DNA of 64,000 nucleotides from Brachybacterium kimchii (GCF_023373525.1 NZ_CP097218.1:868001-932000); one strand, 5' to 3'; shown: positions 31,553 through 41,127, numbered from the stretch's first letter. Notes: generated from the letters alone by a model not told the origin. Made by a program: numbers and translations.

Positions 31553-34500
31553 GTGAGCACAGGCGGCTTCGTCCACCTCCACACCCACTCGGAGTACAGC
31601 GACTTCGACGGACTGTCCTCGGTGAAGCGACTCGTCCAGGCCGCCTCCGCAGACCACCAGGGCGCCCTGGCGATCACCGACCACGGGCGGCTCGCCGCGC
31701 TCTGGGCACTGCGCACCGCCTGCGCCGATGCCGGCGACGTCAAGGCCATCCCTGGCATCGAGGCCTACATCGTCGTCTCCGGTACCAGGGAGAACCCCGG
31801 CACGATCCAAGTCGCCTCCGACTCGGACGACCTCGACGCGGGAGGCTCCAGCTCCCCCGGAAAGGGGTCGAGCACGAAGACGAAGAAGTACGAGCACCTC
31901 ACGCTGCTCGCCTCCACCCGCACCGGACTGCGCAATCTCATCGAGATGTCCAACACCTCCCAGGAGTCCAAGACCGGCAAGTACCCGCTGATCGACTACG
32001 AGCTCCTCGCACACCACGCCGAAGGACTCATCGTCCTCACCGGATGCATCGGCGGACCAGTCGCCGGCCCCCTGTCCCGCATCACCGGCGAGGACCCCGA
32101 CGCCGATGCCGCCGAGGCCCAGCGCGCCCAGCAGAACCTCGACAAGCTGATCGCCGCCGTCGGCCGCGAGAACGTCTACGTCGAGCTCGCCGACCACGGA
32201 CAGGAGGCCCAGGAACGCGCTCTGCAAGGCCTCTACGACCTCGCCGAGCGCAACGACCTCCCCGTCGTCGTCGCCAACGACTCCCACTACGTCGACGAAC
32301 AGGACCAGGTCGTCCATGAGGCTCACATCGCGCTCGGGCAGAAGGGTCGGACGATCAGCTCCCCGGACCGCTACCACTTCAGCGGGCACGGCCATTTCTT
32401 CCGCACCGAGGCCCAGATGCGCGCGGTGCGCCCCGATGACGAGACCTGGCAGCGCGGCTGCGACGAGACCGTCCGTATCGCCGCGCGCGTCGACGACGAC
32501 ATCTTCCCCGAGACCCGGCTGCGCGTGCCCCGCTTCCCGATCCCCGCATGGTTCACCAGCGGTCTGGAGGAGGGCACCTTCAAGCGCTACACGGTGCCGT
32601 CCTCTGCCGCCGACGGCACCGACCCCGTCACGTTCTCCTACTTCATGCACCGCGTCCACGCCGGTGCACTCGAACGCTGGGGCGCGGACCTCCCGTCAGA
32701 GGTGTCCTCGCGCATCAAGTTCGAGATGTCCGTGATCTGCCGCCTCGGCGTCATGGACTACTTCCTGCTGGTCGCAGACCTCATCGCCTGGGCTCGCTCC
32801 GACTGGACAGCAGAGGACTGGGTCAGCCGCCACGACACGGACACCACCCCCGACCATCGACAGGCCAAGGAGCCCATCTCGGTCGGACCCGGCCGCGGCT
32901 CGGCCCCGGGATCCGCCGTCTCCTACAGCCTCAAGATCGTCGGCGTCGATCCCATCGCCAACGGGCTGCTCTTCGAGCGCTTCCTCGACCTCGAGCGCTT
33001 CGAGATGCCCGACATCGACGTCGACTTCGAGAAGGAACGCCGATCCGAGGTCATCCACTACCTCTCCGTGCGCTACGGCCACGACAACGTGTGCCGCCTG
33101 GGCATGCACGGCACCAACAAGATGAAGCGCGCCCTGGACAGCGCCGGCCGCTACCTCGAGATCTCCGTGAACCAGGTCGCCGAAGTCAAGAAGCAGCTTC
33201 CCCAGGATGGGGCGGACCTGAGCATGCTCATGGACACCGACCCGCCCGACACCAGCTCGCTGAGCGAGAAGGACGCCGAAGCGCTGCTGGAACGGCATGC
33301 ATCGGGGGATACCCTGCGCCGCTACCTGGCCACGGCCGACGACGAGATCCGCACGATGGTGGAGTACGCGGCGGTCCTTGAGGGCGTCGTGGTCAGCCCC
33401 GGCATGCACGCCTGCGGCGTCGTCGTCTCCGACGAGAACCTCACCCCGCTGGTTCCCATGCGCCTGGACAAGGGCGACTGGGTCACCGAGTGGGACGGCC
33501 CGGACGTCGCCGACTTCGGCCTGCTGAAGATGGACGTCCTCGGTCTGCGCACCCTCGACATCGTCAAGGCCACCCAGCGCAACGTCATCGCCGAGCAGGG
33601 CGACATCGAGTTCGACCTCGACCAGCTGCGCACCGAAGGACCCCGCGGCGACAACACCTGGGACCTCCTGGGTCGCGGCGACTCCACCGGGGTGTTCCAG
33701 CTCGAGTCCGAAGGGATGCGCGAGCTGCTCACCACAGCCCACCCCCGCTCTCTGGACGACCTCTCCGCCCTCATCGCGGCCTACCGTCCCGGCCCGATGA
33801 GCGCCGGCATGCACACCGAGTGGGCCCTGCGCGCCGGCGGCAAGGCGCCCGTGTCCTACAGCGCGCTGAGCACCGACCCTGACGAGCAGCGCACCATCGG
33901 GTCCGTCCTCGGGGAATCGCAGGGCGTCATCCTCTTCCAGGAGCAGATGATGCGCCTGGGCAAGATCGTCGGGAAGTTCGACGCCGTGCGCGCGAACAAC
34001 CTGCGCCGCGCGATCTCCAAGAAGAAGCAGAAGCTGATCGACTCCCTGAAGCCCGACTTCATCGCCGGCGCCCAGCGCGCAGGCGTCGGCGAAGACGGGA
34101 CCACGCCGGTCCCCGCGTTCTCCTCCGAGACCGCCGAGCGACTGTGGACCGCATTCGAGGGATCCGGCTCCTACGCGTTCAACAAGTCCCACACCACCGC
34201 CTACGGCGTGCTCTCCTACCAGACCGCCTACCTCAAGGCGAACTGGCCTCCCGAGTTCGGGGCCGCGGCCCTGCGCTTCACCGGCTCGGGCAAGGACAAG
34301 GCGCACCTTCGCGTGGGGACCATCCGGTCCCTGCGTGCAGAGGGCGTCGAGGTGATGGCCCCCGACATCAACGCCTCCGACGAGTCGACGGTCGCGCGCG
34401 ACGGCAAGGTGTGGATCGGGCTCGGTGAGATCAAGGGCGTCGGCACGATCGCCGCCTCGGTCGTCGACGAGCGCACTCGCAACGGCCCCTTCACCTCCAT

Positions 34501-35890
34501 GGGAGACCTCGCGAGCCGCGTCTCGGTCACCTCCACGGACTCCGACGGGAAGGAAGCCACCAAGTCCCTGACCAGCGCCCAGCTGTCGGCTCTCGCCCAC
34601 GCCGGCGCCTTCGACTCCTTCGGAGACGGGTTCCGCCTCGGGCACGTGATCGCCGCGCGCGCGGTCCGCAAGGACCCGCAGGTGCGGATCCCGCAGATGG
34701 AGTACTCGGTGCTGGAGAAGGCGACCCGCCAGCGCGAGGTGATCCTCGCGATCACGGGCACCCACCCCACGAAGACCCTCGCCCGCCAGATCGGCGCGCT
34801 GTACCAGCGTCCGGCCGGTAGCGACGCCGCACCCAAGCCGCCGCTGGGCCTGCACCGTCTGCCGAGCTCCGACGGATCCCGTATCCACACCGTCGGGGTG
34901 GTCTCCGCCTTCACTGAACGCCGCACACGCAAGGGCTCCTGGATGGTCACGATGGAGCTCGAGAACTCCCACACGTCCATCCAGGCCGTCGGCTTCTCCG
35001 ATGTCCACGCCGCTCTCAAGGAGATCGGAATGCCCGCCGTCGGCGATCTCGTCGAGATCCGCGGGCAGGTGCGCGTCCGCGAGGTCGAGCGCGAGGTCAT
35101 CGACGAAGAGACAGGGGAGTCGAGGACGCAGGTGTCCACCGAGCGTTCGATCATCCTGTCCGACGTCGAGTACATGGACGTTGAGGACCCCGACCGCGAC
35201 GCTGAGGGTGACCCCGAGCTGTCGGTCGGCCAGCTGCTCGCCGACGGCACGGACCTTCCCCGCCAGATGCCTTCCGCAGACCAGGAGCCGACCCAGCCCG
35301 TGCGCGAGGACGCGGCGCCGACGGTTCCGAGCGCCGGCGAGGACGAGGAGGACTTCGAGCCGATGTCGGCACCCTCCCCGAGCCCCGATACAGGAGAGCA
35401 GAGCGCGGACACGGCACCGTCCCAGATCGCCGTGCGCGATCCCGCCGCGAAGAGCCAGCGGAACACGTCGACCGCGGCAGGCCCCTCGAGCACGGAGAGC
35501 ACGGACGCCGACCTGGAGACCGTGTCCGAAAGCGAGCAGTGGGCGCGACTTCACGACGCCCTGCAGCTCGCGACCGGCGAGGACTTCACCATCGCCCGCC
35601 CGCGCCGCAACTCCATGACCGGAAACGACGTCGGCACGTTCCTGCGTGTCGAGACCCTGCACGGTGCCGCGCTCGTCCCCGTGTCGGCCCAGCGACGCCT
35701 CTCGAATCTCGCAGCAGCCGGTCGCCTTCCCGCGGTGATCTCCAGCGACAAGCTGCGCTGCGTCGTCATCGACACCAGGCACTGGTCCACGCACCTGCGC
35801 GCCATGACCGACGCCGTGAACTCCGGCTTCATCGACCCCTCTGCGACGAGCGTCGACGGGGTCGAACCCGCAGCCGTGCGGACCGCCTGA
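31553..35890 (+). CDS. dnaE: DNA polymerase III alpha subunit (DnaE)
   Basis: 1445 aa from GTG 31553, chosen over ATG 31526 because GGAAGGAG lies 5 bases before the GTG. The N-terminal PHP domain starts FVHLHTHSEYSDFDG. The polymerase active site is MPDIDVDFEKER near residue 485 (catalytic Asp pair), with GPGRGSAPGSAVSY just before it. The finger/thumb region SKKKQKLIDSLKPDF and a C-terminal OB-fold segment (~1120-1180) follow. It is ~270 residues longer than typical DnaE; the extra part is an acidic linker and a compact tail domain (about 1330-1445). Replicates the element. The second copy of a host function suggests replication autonomy. Confidence 0.95.
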   Translation: MSTGGFVHLHTHSEYSDFDGLSSVKRLVQAASADHQGALAITDHGRLAALWALRTACADAGDVKAIPGIEAYIVVSGTRENPGTIQVASDSDDLDAGGSSSPGKGSSTKTKKYEHLTLLASTRTGLRNLIEMSNTSQESKTGKYPLIDYELLAHHAEGLIVLTGCIGGPVAGPLSRITGEDPDADAAEAQRAQQNLDKLIAAVGRENVYVELADHGQEAQERALQGLYDLAERNDLPVVVANDSHYVDEQDQVVHEAHIALGQKGRTISSPDRYHFSGHGHFFRTEAQMRAVRPDDETWQRGCDETVRIAARVDDDIFPETRLRVPRFPIPAWFTSGLEEGTFKRYTVPSSAADGTDPVTFSYFMHRVHAGALERWGADLPSEVSSRIKFEMSVICRLGVMDYFLLVADLIAWARSDWTAEDWVSRHDTDTTPDHRQAKEPISVGPGRGSAPGSAVSYSLKIVGVDPIANGLLFERFLDLERFEMPDIDVDFEKERRSEVIHYLSVRYGHDNVCRLGMHGTNKMKRALDSAGRYLEISVNQVAEVKKQLPQDGADLSMLMDTDPPDTSSLSEKDAEALLERHASGDTLRRYLATADDEIRTMVEYAAVLEGVVVSPGMHACGVVVSDENLTPLVPMRLDKGDWVTEWDGPDVADFGLLKMDVLGLRTLDIVKATQRNVIAEQGDIEFDLDQLRTEGPRGDNTWDLLGRGDSTGVFQLESEGMRELLTTAHPRSLDDLSALIAAYRPGPMSAGMHTEWALRAGGKAPVSYSALSTDPDEQRTIGSVLGESQGVILFQEQMMRLGKIVGKFDAVRANNLRRAISKKKQKLIDSLKPDFIAGAQRAGVGEDGTTPVPAFSSETAERLWTAFEGSGSYAFNKSHTTAYGVLSYQTAYLKANWPPEFGAAALRFTGSGKDKAHLRVGTIRSLRAEGVEVMAPDINASDESTVARDGKVWIGLGEIKGVGTIAASVVDERTRNGPFTSMGDLASRVSVTSTDSDGKEATKSLTSAQLSALAHAGAFDSFGDGFRLGHVIAARAVRKDPQVRIPQMEYSVLEKATRQREVILAITGTHPTKTLARQIGALYQRPAGSDAAPKPPLGLHRLPSSDGSRIHTVGVVSAFTERRTRKGSWMVTMELENSHTSIQAVGFSDVHAALKEIGMPAVGDLVEIRGQVRVREVEREVIDEETGESRTQVSTERSIILSDVEYMDVEDPDRDAEGDPELSVGQLLADGTDLPRQMPSADQEPTQPVREDAAPTVPSAGEDEEDFEPMSAPSPSPDTGEQSADTAPSQIAVRDPAAKSQRNTSTAAGPSSTESTDADLETVSESEQWARLHDALQLATGEDFTIARPRRNSMTGNDVGTFLRVETLHGAALVPVSAQRRLSNLAAAGRLPAVISSDKLRCVVIDTRHWSTHLRAMTDAVNSGFIDPSATSVDGVEPAAVRTA

Positions 35891-35909
35891 CCCTCCTTCA
35901 GGCGTGAGC

Positions 35910-35937
35910 GTCCCACCGGAGGGAGCCCCCGCCCACT
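35910..35937 (+). promoter_or_regulatory. GTCCCA-N14-CGCCCACT promoter of ssb
   Basis: One mismatch (GTCCCA). 95 bases upstream of the ssb ATG, after the dnaE stop. Confidence 0.7.
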
Positions 35938-36031
35938 ACAAGGGCACACGGGGAGTTCCCGTGGAGGCCCCCGGGCCGACGCCATGTGACAGAGCACGAG
36001 CGATGTCACGACCACGAAAAGAGGAGTTCAC

Positions 36032-36520
36032 ATGGCTATCGACGGCAACGCACACGTCATCATCGGGCAGCTCACGGCTGACCCCGAACTGCGGTACACC
36101 CAGTCGGGCGTCGCGGTCGCCTCCGGCACCATCGCCCACAACGATCGCGTCTACGACAAGGACGCCGGCGAGTGGAAGGACGGGGACCCGCTGTTCATCC
36201 GCTACTCGTACTGGCGCGAGTCCGGCGAGAACTTCTCGGAGTCCCACAGCAAGGGTGACCGCGTCCTCGCCGTCGGGAAGTTCAAGCAGAACAACTTCAC
36301 CGACAAGGACGGCAACGAGCGCACCAGTATCGAGCTGGTCATCGAGGAGGCCGGCCCGTCCAACCGGTACGCCACGACCACCGCCACGCGGGTCAAGGGC
36401 AACGGCAACAAGGCCTCCGGCAACAAGTCCAAGCCGAAGGCGAAGGCCAAGGCCGGGGCGTCCTCGAAGGCGGAGTCCAGCGATTCCTCGTCCGACGGCG
36501 ACGACGACTTCGACTTCTGA
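36032..36520 (+). CDS. ssb: Single-stranded DNA-binding protein
   Basis: 162 aa with ATG at 36032 after AAAAGAGGAGTTCAC. N-terminal OB-fold (GQLTADPELRYTQSGVAVAS...), a Lys/Ala/Ser-rich linker, and the canonical DDDFDF acidic tip that recruits repair and replication enzymes. It coats ssDNA during conjugation and replication. Its tip matches the peptide on the coiled-coil protein at 26008. Ends at a strong terminator at 36538. Confidence 0.95.
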   Translation: MAIDGNAHVIIGQLTADPELRYTQSGVAVASGTIAHNDRVYDKDAGEWKDGDPLFIRYSYWRESGENFSESHSKGDRVLAVGKFKQNNFTDKDGNERTSIELVIEEAGPSNRYATTTATRVKGNGNKASGNKSKPKAKAKAGASSKAESSDSSSDGDDDFDF

Positions 36521-36537
36521 GCCGGACCTCCCCATAG

Positions 36538-36574
36538 GCCGCCGATGCATCCGCCCGGGTGCATCGGCGGCTTT
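36538..36574 (+). terminator. Strong rho-independent terminator after ssb
   Basis: Perfect 12-bp arms GCCGCCGATGCA/TGCATCGGCGGC with a 10-base loop followed by TTT. Confidence 0.85.
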
Positions 36575-36597
36575 CCCGGCACCAGAGAGGCAGACTC

Positions 36598-37146
36598 GTG
36601 CAGTTCCTACAGAAGCGGCGACCGATCCGGATCCAGCGCACGTGGCCAGGCACCCTCATGTGGTTCCTGTCCTCGCGCGTGGCCATCGCCATCCTCGCGG
36701 CCTTCGGCGCCCTGATCATCGTCTCCGTTCTCGCGTTCACTCGCCCCTGGGAGACCTTCACCGACGACGACGTCGTACTCGTCCCGGTGCCCGTTCCGGT
36801 TACCGTCCCCGCAGACCGCGAAGAGCAGGCTCCGTTGGACACCGACGGCGACGGGGTTCCTGACCTCCGCGAGAAGGCCGAGGGCACCGACCCGCGGAAG
36901 CCTGACACGGACGGTGACGGAGTGAACGACGCCGACGAGCTCCATGACGGCACCGACCCGCAGAAGAAGGACAGCGACGGGGACGGTCTCGAGGACGGCG
37001 ACGAACGAGAGCGCGGCACCGACCCGCTCAGCAAGGACACCGATGGGGACAAGGTCGACGATGGCGACGAGGTGAAGAAGAAGTCCGACCCCCTCAAGGC
37101 GGACAAGAAGAAGGACGACAAGAAGGACGAGAAGGGGAAGAAGTGA
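36598..37146 (+). CDS. Membrane-anchored protein with calcium-type TSP3 repeats
   Basis: 182 aa from GTG 36598 (AGAGAGGC upstream). One transmembrane segment (AILAAFGALIIVSVLAF, ~22-40) puts the rest outside the cell. The exposed part has four to five thrombospondin type-3 repeats (DTDGDGVPDLREKAEGTDP, DSDGDGLEDGDERERGTDP), which usually bind Ca2+, and ends in a Lys-rich tail. Such repeats occur in surface and adhesion proteins, so a role in mating contact is plausible. Its stop overlaps the next gene. Confidence 0.85.
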   Translation: MQFLQKRRPIRIQRTWPGTLMWFLSSRVAIAILAAFGALIIVSVLAFTRPWETFTDDDVVLVPVPVPVTVPADREEQAPLDTDGDGVPDLREKAEGTDPRKPDTDGDGVNDADELHDGTDPQKKDSDGDGLEDGDERERGTDPLSKDTDGDKVDDGDEVKKKSDPLKADKKKDDKKDEKGKK

Positions 37147-37595
37147 GCGAGGCACTGCAGGCCGTCGTGACCGCCGCGGAGACGGTCCACGACCATCCGT
37201 GGCTGCTCGCCGTCGCCGGGGTGATCCTGCTCGTCGTCCTTGTCCTGCGGTCGCCTGCCGGAGGGGCCTGCAGCTCCCGTGACCCGCGCAGGACATTCAC
37301 CTCGGCCGAGCGCGCTCAAGCGTTCGCACGGGCGGGGATGCGATGCGAGCACAAGTCCATGTTCTGGTCGCGCTGCACCAACACCGCCACCCAAGGCGAC
37401 CACATCTTCCCCTGGTCCCACGGGGGACGGACGGCGATGAGCAACCAGCAGGCCCTCTGCGCCTTCCACAACAACCGCAAGTCAGGGTCCGTACCTACGC
37501 GGATGTACATCATCCGCCTGCAGCGCCGACGCCGCCGCTACTTCCCGCCGGAGGAGACTGCTCGCATCGAGTGGCGACTCGGCGCCGCGATCTGA
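37143..37595 (+). CDS. Membrane-anchored HNH endonuclease
   Basis: 150 aa. GTG 37143 overlaps the previous stop (GTGA). One N-terminal transmembrane helix (WLLAVAGVILLVVLVLRS) is followed by an HNH domain: GMRCEHKS, then GDHIFPWSHGG with the catalytic His pair, then NQQALCAFHNNRKSG. All HNH residues are present. A nuclease tethered to the membrane next to a surface protein is unusual. It might process incoming DNA, or act at the cell envelope as an exclusion or competition factor. Confidence 0.85.
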   Translation: MSEALQAVVTAAETVHDHPWLLAVAGVILLVVLVLRSPAGGACSSRDPRRTFTSAERAQAFARAGMRCEHKSMFWSRCTNTATQGDHIFPWSHGGRTAMSNQQALCAFHNNRKSGSVPTRMYIIRLQRRRRRYFPPEETARIEWRLGAAI

Positions 37596-37611
37596 GTCCA
37601 CGCCGCCGTGG

Positions 37612-38211
37612 TCAGTCCGGGGCGAACAGCATCACCCGAACACCCGATGCGCTCCAAGAGTCCTTCGCCGCGGACAGCACGAGGTAGAGAACCGCCGTGT
37701 ACGGGGATGCCCCTTCATCATCCTTCGCCACTGGCGAGACGCCCTGCAGGCTGAGGGAGACCGAGCGTTCGCAGGCGTCCTTCCCATCTGGGCGGTCGCT
37801 GTACCTGCTGACCGTCGGCTCCTCACGCAGAGCCAGGGGCTTCCCCTCATCGAAGGACGCGTCGATGATCTCGTCCAGCCCGGGAGCATCGATCTCGATG
37901 TCGGCATCCTTGGTGACCACGCCCGTCTCGCGCAGCCGATTGGTGACGTCCTCCAGTGCCGTGCCGTCGCGGACGATCAGCTGCTCGCTCACGAACGCGG
38001 CGATACCGTCGGGGCCCTCCGGGGCGCGGGTCCCGTGGTCGGCGAGCCCGCGAGGGGACTCCACGTTCTTCGTCGAGACCGTCGGTGCCGTCGACGCCAC
38101 TGGCTCCTCCTCGGGGCCGTGGCAGGCGCTCATCACGCAGACGGCTCCCGTGAGCGTCACCCCGGCGAGGAGCTCGCGGCGCGAGGGCGCCCGTACGCGG
38201 GATGGGGTCAC
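37612..38211 (-). CDS. Lipoprotein of the transfer operon
   Basis: 199 aa from GTG 38211, which overlaps the upstream stop. The N-terminus is RRELLAGVTLTGAVCVMSAC, a lipoprotein signal with lipobox MSAC. The mature part is extracellular and acidic, with VSLSLQGVSPVAKDD near the end. Last gene of the transfer operon. Probably a structural component of the mating apparatus; no family recognised. Confidence 0.78.
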   Translation of the reverse strand: MTPSRVRAPSRRELLAGVTLTGAVCVMSACHGPEEEPVASTAPTVSTKNVESPRGLADHGTRAPEGPDGIAAFVSEQLIVRDGTALEDVTNRLRETGVVTKDADIEIDAPGLDEIIDASFDEGKPLALREEPTVSRYSDRPDGKDACERSVSLSLQGVSPVAKDDEGASPYTAVLYLVLSAAKDSWSASGVRVMLFAPD

Positions 38212-39188
38212 TCGTCGCCCCCGTCGTTCTTGGGGACCTTCGTCTCCTCGATGGACTTGACCTGGTACTTCCCGTTCTTGTCCCGCACGATCGTGACCGT
38301 GTAGTCCGCCGGGGACGTGTTCCCCTGGTCGTAGGGATCGATCCACCGGCCGGTGTAGCCGATCGTGATCGGGCCGCCGTCCTCGGTGGTGTAGACCTGC
38401 GAGAGGATCTCCGGCTTGTAGCCGTACCTGCCGCTGGGGGAGGCCTCCGGCTTTACCTTCGTGGGGGTGAGGATCCAGTCGGCAAGGCGGTCCTTGCGTT
38501 CCTTCGCGGTCTCGCCGTCCTTGTAGACCAGCGTCTGGGCGAGCGCGCCCTTGCGGACGTTCGATGCGAGGTCGATGCGCTGCTGACTGGAGATCGGGGA
38601 GATGACGTCGGCCGCCGGCCCGGGGGAGTCCTCATCGCCGAGCATCTGCGGGGTCCAGTCGAAGGACTGGACGCGGTACTCGGTGTCGTTCTCCTCGTCG
38701 CCCTCTTCGGCATCGACCGGGCGGGCCACGGTGATGGAGTAGGCGGGGATCTCCTCACCCTTGTAGGTGCCGTAGATCGTGTACGCGTAGGTCTCGTAGA
38801 TGTCGTCGGACCCGTGGTCGTCCTGCTCGACTCGAGGGTTCGAGATCTCCTTCGCCAGCGACGAGTCGGTGCCCTTCAGGGACGCCTGGAACGTCGCATC
38901 CGAGATCGCCTTCACGTCTCCCGGGTAGGAGTCCGCGAACGCGGTCGCGACCTGCTCCGGGTCGGTGAAGTCCCCCGTGGGCTTCGGCTGCTCATCCTCG
39001 CCGCCCTGGTCCGAGGCCCCTCCATCGGAAGGATTCTCGCCCCCTTGGTCTGACGGCAGCACGGCCACCCCGGTGGGCTTCGGGTCGTCCTGCCCGTTGC
39101 CGCCGCGGGCGAGGGCGAACCAGAGCGCGCCGCCCAGCAGGGCTGCGAGGGCCACGATGATGATCACCAGTCGGATCCTGGGGGTCAT
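38208..39188 (-). CDS. Membrane-anchored extracellular transfer protein (TcpC/VirB8-like position)
   Basis: 326 aa. One N-terminal transmembrane segment (RLVIIIVALAALLGGALWFA), a Gly/Asp/Pro-rich linker, then a ~200-residue extracellular domain with strands TYAYTIYGTYKGEEIPAYSI and TIGYTGRWID. In Gram-positive conjugation the matching gene position is held by TcpC/VirB8-like proteins with NTF2-like domains. The layout fits but I cannot confirm the fold. The GTGA overlap with the lipoprotein gene makes co-translation likely. Confidence 0.7.
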   Translation of the reverse strand: MTPRIRLVIIIVALAALLGGALWFALARGGNGQDDPKPTGVAVLPSDQGGENPSDGGASDQGGEDEQPKPTGDFTDPEQVATAFADSYPGDVKAISDATFQASLKGTDSSLAKEISNPRVEQDDHGSDDIYETYAYTIYGTYKGEEIPAYSITVARPVDAEEGDEENDTEYRVQSFDWTPQMLGDEDSPGPAADVISPISSQQRIDLASNVRKGALAQTLVYKDGETAKERKDRLADWILTPTKVKPEASPSGRYGYKPEILSQVYTTEDGGPITIGYTGRWIDPYDQGNTSPADYTVTIVRDKNGKYQVKSIEETKVPKNDGGDE

Positions 39189-39194
39189 AGGGGT

Positions 39195-41105
39195 TCATCC
39201 TTTGTAGATGTCGATGTTGCGGTCACGGTTGCTGCCGGAGGGGATCGCTTCGATATGCCAGAACTCCTGGTCGTGAATGTACAGGCCATGCTTCAGCCCG
39301 ATCTTCCGCAGCTCCTTCCACCGTTCCAGTTCAGCACCCTCACCGGGGTACGAGCAGGCGCCCTCCTTCGTCTTGGACGGCCCGCAGTTGTTGCGCGAGT
39401 ACGAGGCGGAGAACCCATCGATGTCGGCGGCCATCCCGAACTCGTGATTCGAGTAGCCCGGCCGTGCAGCCCCGCCCGGAGAGCTCGCGTACAGCGACTG
39501 CTGCTTCTCGTGCGACCGGAAGGTCGACGTGAACCCGGGGTCGAGACCGGCCTTCTTCGCCTCGTTGTAGAAGGCGACGAAGTTGGTGGCGACCATGGCG
39601 TTGAACTGGACGGGGCCGCCGTTGGCGGTCGTCGCGCCGTCGAGGTTGCACAGCCGGATCTCCTTGCCCGTGCCCTCGAAATAGGCCGTCACCACGCCGC
39701 CGTCGCTGGTGCCTTCGGGGCACTTGAGGTCCTTGGAGGACTTCGTGAGCTCGGCGACGTTCACGCAGCCATCCTTGCCGTCCGGGCAGGGCTTGACGGA
39801 GCCGGCCTCCGTGGTGCCGCTGGTCGTCGTGCTCGCGCAGGACGCGGTGCTTGTCGTGCCACTGGGGCCCGGATCGGGTGTCGTGGAGGTGGCGGCGGAA
39901 AGCTGAGTCGACTCCCCGGATGAGGACGCCTCGTCGCCCTCCGACGAGGTCGCAGGTGCGGCCGCGTCACCTCCGGGGTCGGGTGCATTCCCGGACTCGT
40001 CGCCGGGGTCTGTGCCTCCCGCGTCGGGAACCTTCGACCCCTTGAACTGCTCGTAGATCTTCTGGGCGTTGGCGACACGCTCGTCGATCGCTGACACGCC
40101 GGCGCGCTCGTACTTGGATTCGAACACGCGCGTGGCGTCTTCGACGCTCGTGGAGTTCGCCAGGGCGTCCCCGGCGGCCTTCTCCGGTCCCTCCAGCTCG
40201 CTGATGATGTAGCGCATCTGGAACAGGACCATCTTGTCGACGTCCTCGTCCGTCAGGGACCCGGGAAGCTGGTCGATCGTCGGCGCCCCGACGTAGTACT
40301 TCGCCCCGAGCTCCTTGATGACGGCGTCGCGCACGGCGGCGTGCCGGTCGGCGGTCCACTGCACCAGCGCCCAGCCCGAGCTCACAGTGGGTGTGCCGCT
40401 TCCGCCCTGGGAGACGAACGGGTTGAACTTCGACTCCCGCTCGATGTTGCCCATCACCCCGGCGGCCTGCTCTTCGCTGTACCCGGCACCCCGCAGGTAG
40501 TTCCAGACCTTCTCCCGGATGTCGTCGCCGACGACGGCTCCCGGGTCACCGACCGCACTCGAGGTCGACCCCGGCTGGCATTCGGAGGCGAAGGCGGTGG
40601 TCTGACTGCTCGCCGGCGCAATGGCGGCGATCACGGCGCTTGCGACGGCCGCGAGGTAGAACGTCTCGAGGGCGATGATGAGGGCCAGAGCGAAGGCGAT
40701 CCCCCCGATCGCCCACCGGAAGGCCTTCGTCTTGAAGATGCTGGTCACCGCGGAGCCCGCCAGGCCTGCCACGGGCGCCCCGACGCCGGTGGATGCCAGT
40801 GCGGCGGACGTCGCGGCGCCGGCGCCGGAGGCTGCGACGTCCTGGGCTCCACCGACGATGTCCCCGTTGCGGGCCTTCTGCGCGCCTTGCACTGCGCTGA
40901 CGGCCATGTCGGACCCGGTGGCCTTCTTGACGCCGATCTCGGCGCCCTTCTGGGCGAGCTGCTTGCCGGTGTCGGCGATCTGCGAGGAGGAGCCGCCGTC
41001 GGCTCCCGATCCGAGATCTCCTGTGCCGGGTCCCTCGAGATCGTCCGGTTCGGGCGTGCTCGAGTCCCCGGTGATATCACCGGGCTGCGCGTGCTCGTTC
41101 GCCAT
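39195..41105 (-). CDS. Transfer-associated cell-wall hydrolase (lysozyme-like plus VanY domain)
   Basis: 636 aa. It opens the peptidoglycan for the mating channel. After a ~130-aa cytosolic Gly/Asp/Ala part come transmembrane helices near residue 138-165. Next is a phage-tail-lysozyme-like domain (DIREKVWNYLRGAGYSEEQA, ~205-350), a Ser/Thr/Pro-rich linker, and a VanY-type D,D-carboxypeptidase (NHEFGMAADIDG ~552 and FWHIEA ~613 hold the zinc ligands). Having both glycan- and peptide-cleaving modules is typical of Gram-positive conjugation hydrolases (VirB1/TcpG-like). Box with the alternative -35 at 41128. Confidence 0.9.
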   Translation of the reverse strand: MANEHAQPGDITGDSSTPEPDDLEGPGTGDLGSGADGGSSSQIADTGKQLAQKGAEIGVKKATGSDMAVSAVQGAQKARNGDIVGGAQDVAASGAGAATSAALASTGVGAPVAGLAGSAVTSIFKTKAFRWAIGGIAFALALIIALETFYLAAVASAVIAAIAPASSQTTAFASECQPGSTSSAVGDPGAVVGDDIREKVWNYLRGAGYSEEQAAGVMGNIERESKFNPFVSQGGSGTPTVSSGWALVQWTADRHAAVRDAVIKELGAKYYVGAPTIDQLPGSLTDEDVDKMVLFQMRYIISELEGPEKAAGDALANSTSVEDATRVFESKYERAGVSAIDERVANAQKIYEQFKGSKVPDAGGTDPGDESGNAPDPGGDAAAPATSSEGDEASSSGESTQLSAATSTTPDPGPSGTTSTASCASTTTSGTTEAGSVKPCPDGKDGCVNVAELTKSSKDLKCPEGTSDGGVVTAYFEGTGKEIRLCNLDGATTANGGPVQFNAMVATNFVAFYNEAKKAGLDPGFTSTFRSHEKQQSLYASSPGGAARPGYSNHEFGMAADIDGFSASYSRNNCGPSKTKEGACSYPGEGAELERWKELRKIGLKHGLYIHDQEFWHIEAIPSGSNRDRNIDIYKG

Positions 41106-41127
41106 GCGAGACCTCCTCGCTCACCCC

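Noticed and set aside
35538-35545. AGTGGGCG inside dnaE
   Set aside because: Coding sequence, no upstream half at 14 bases, no gene starting nearby on the minus strand.
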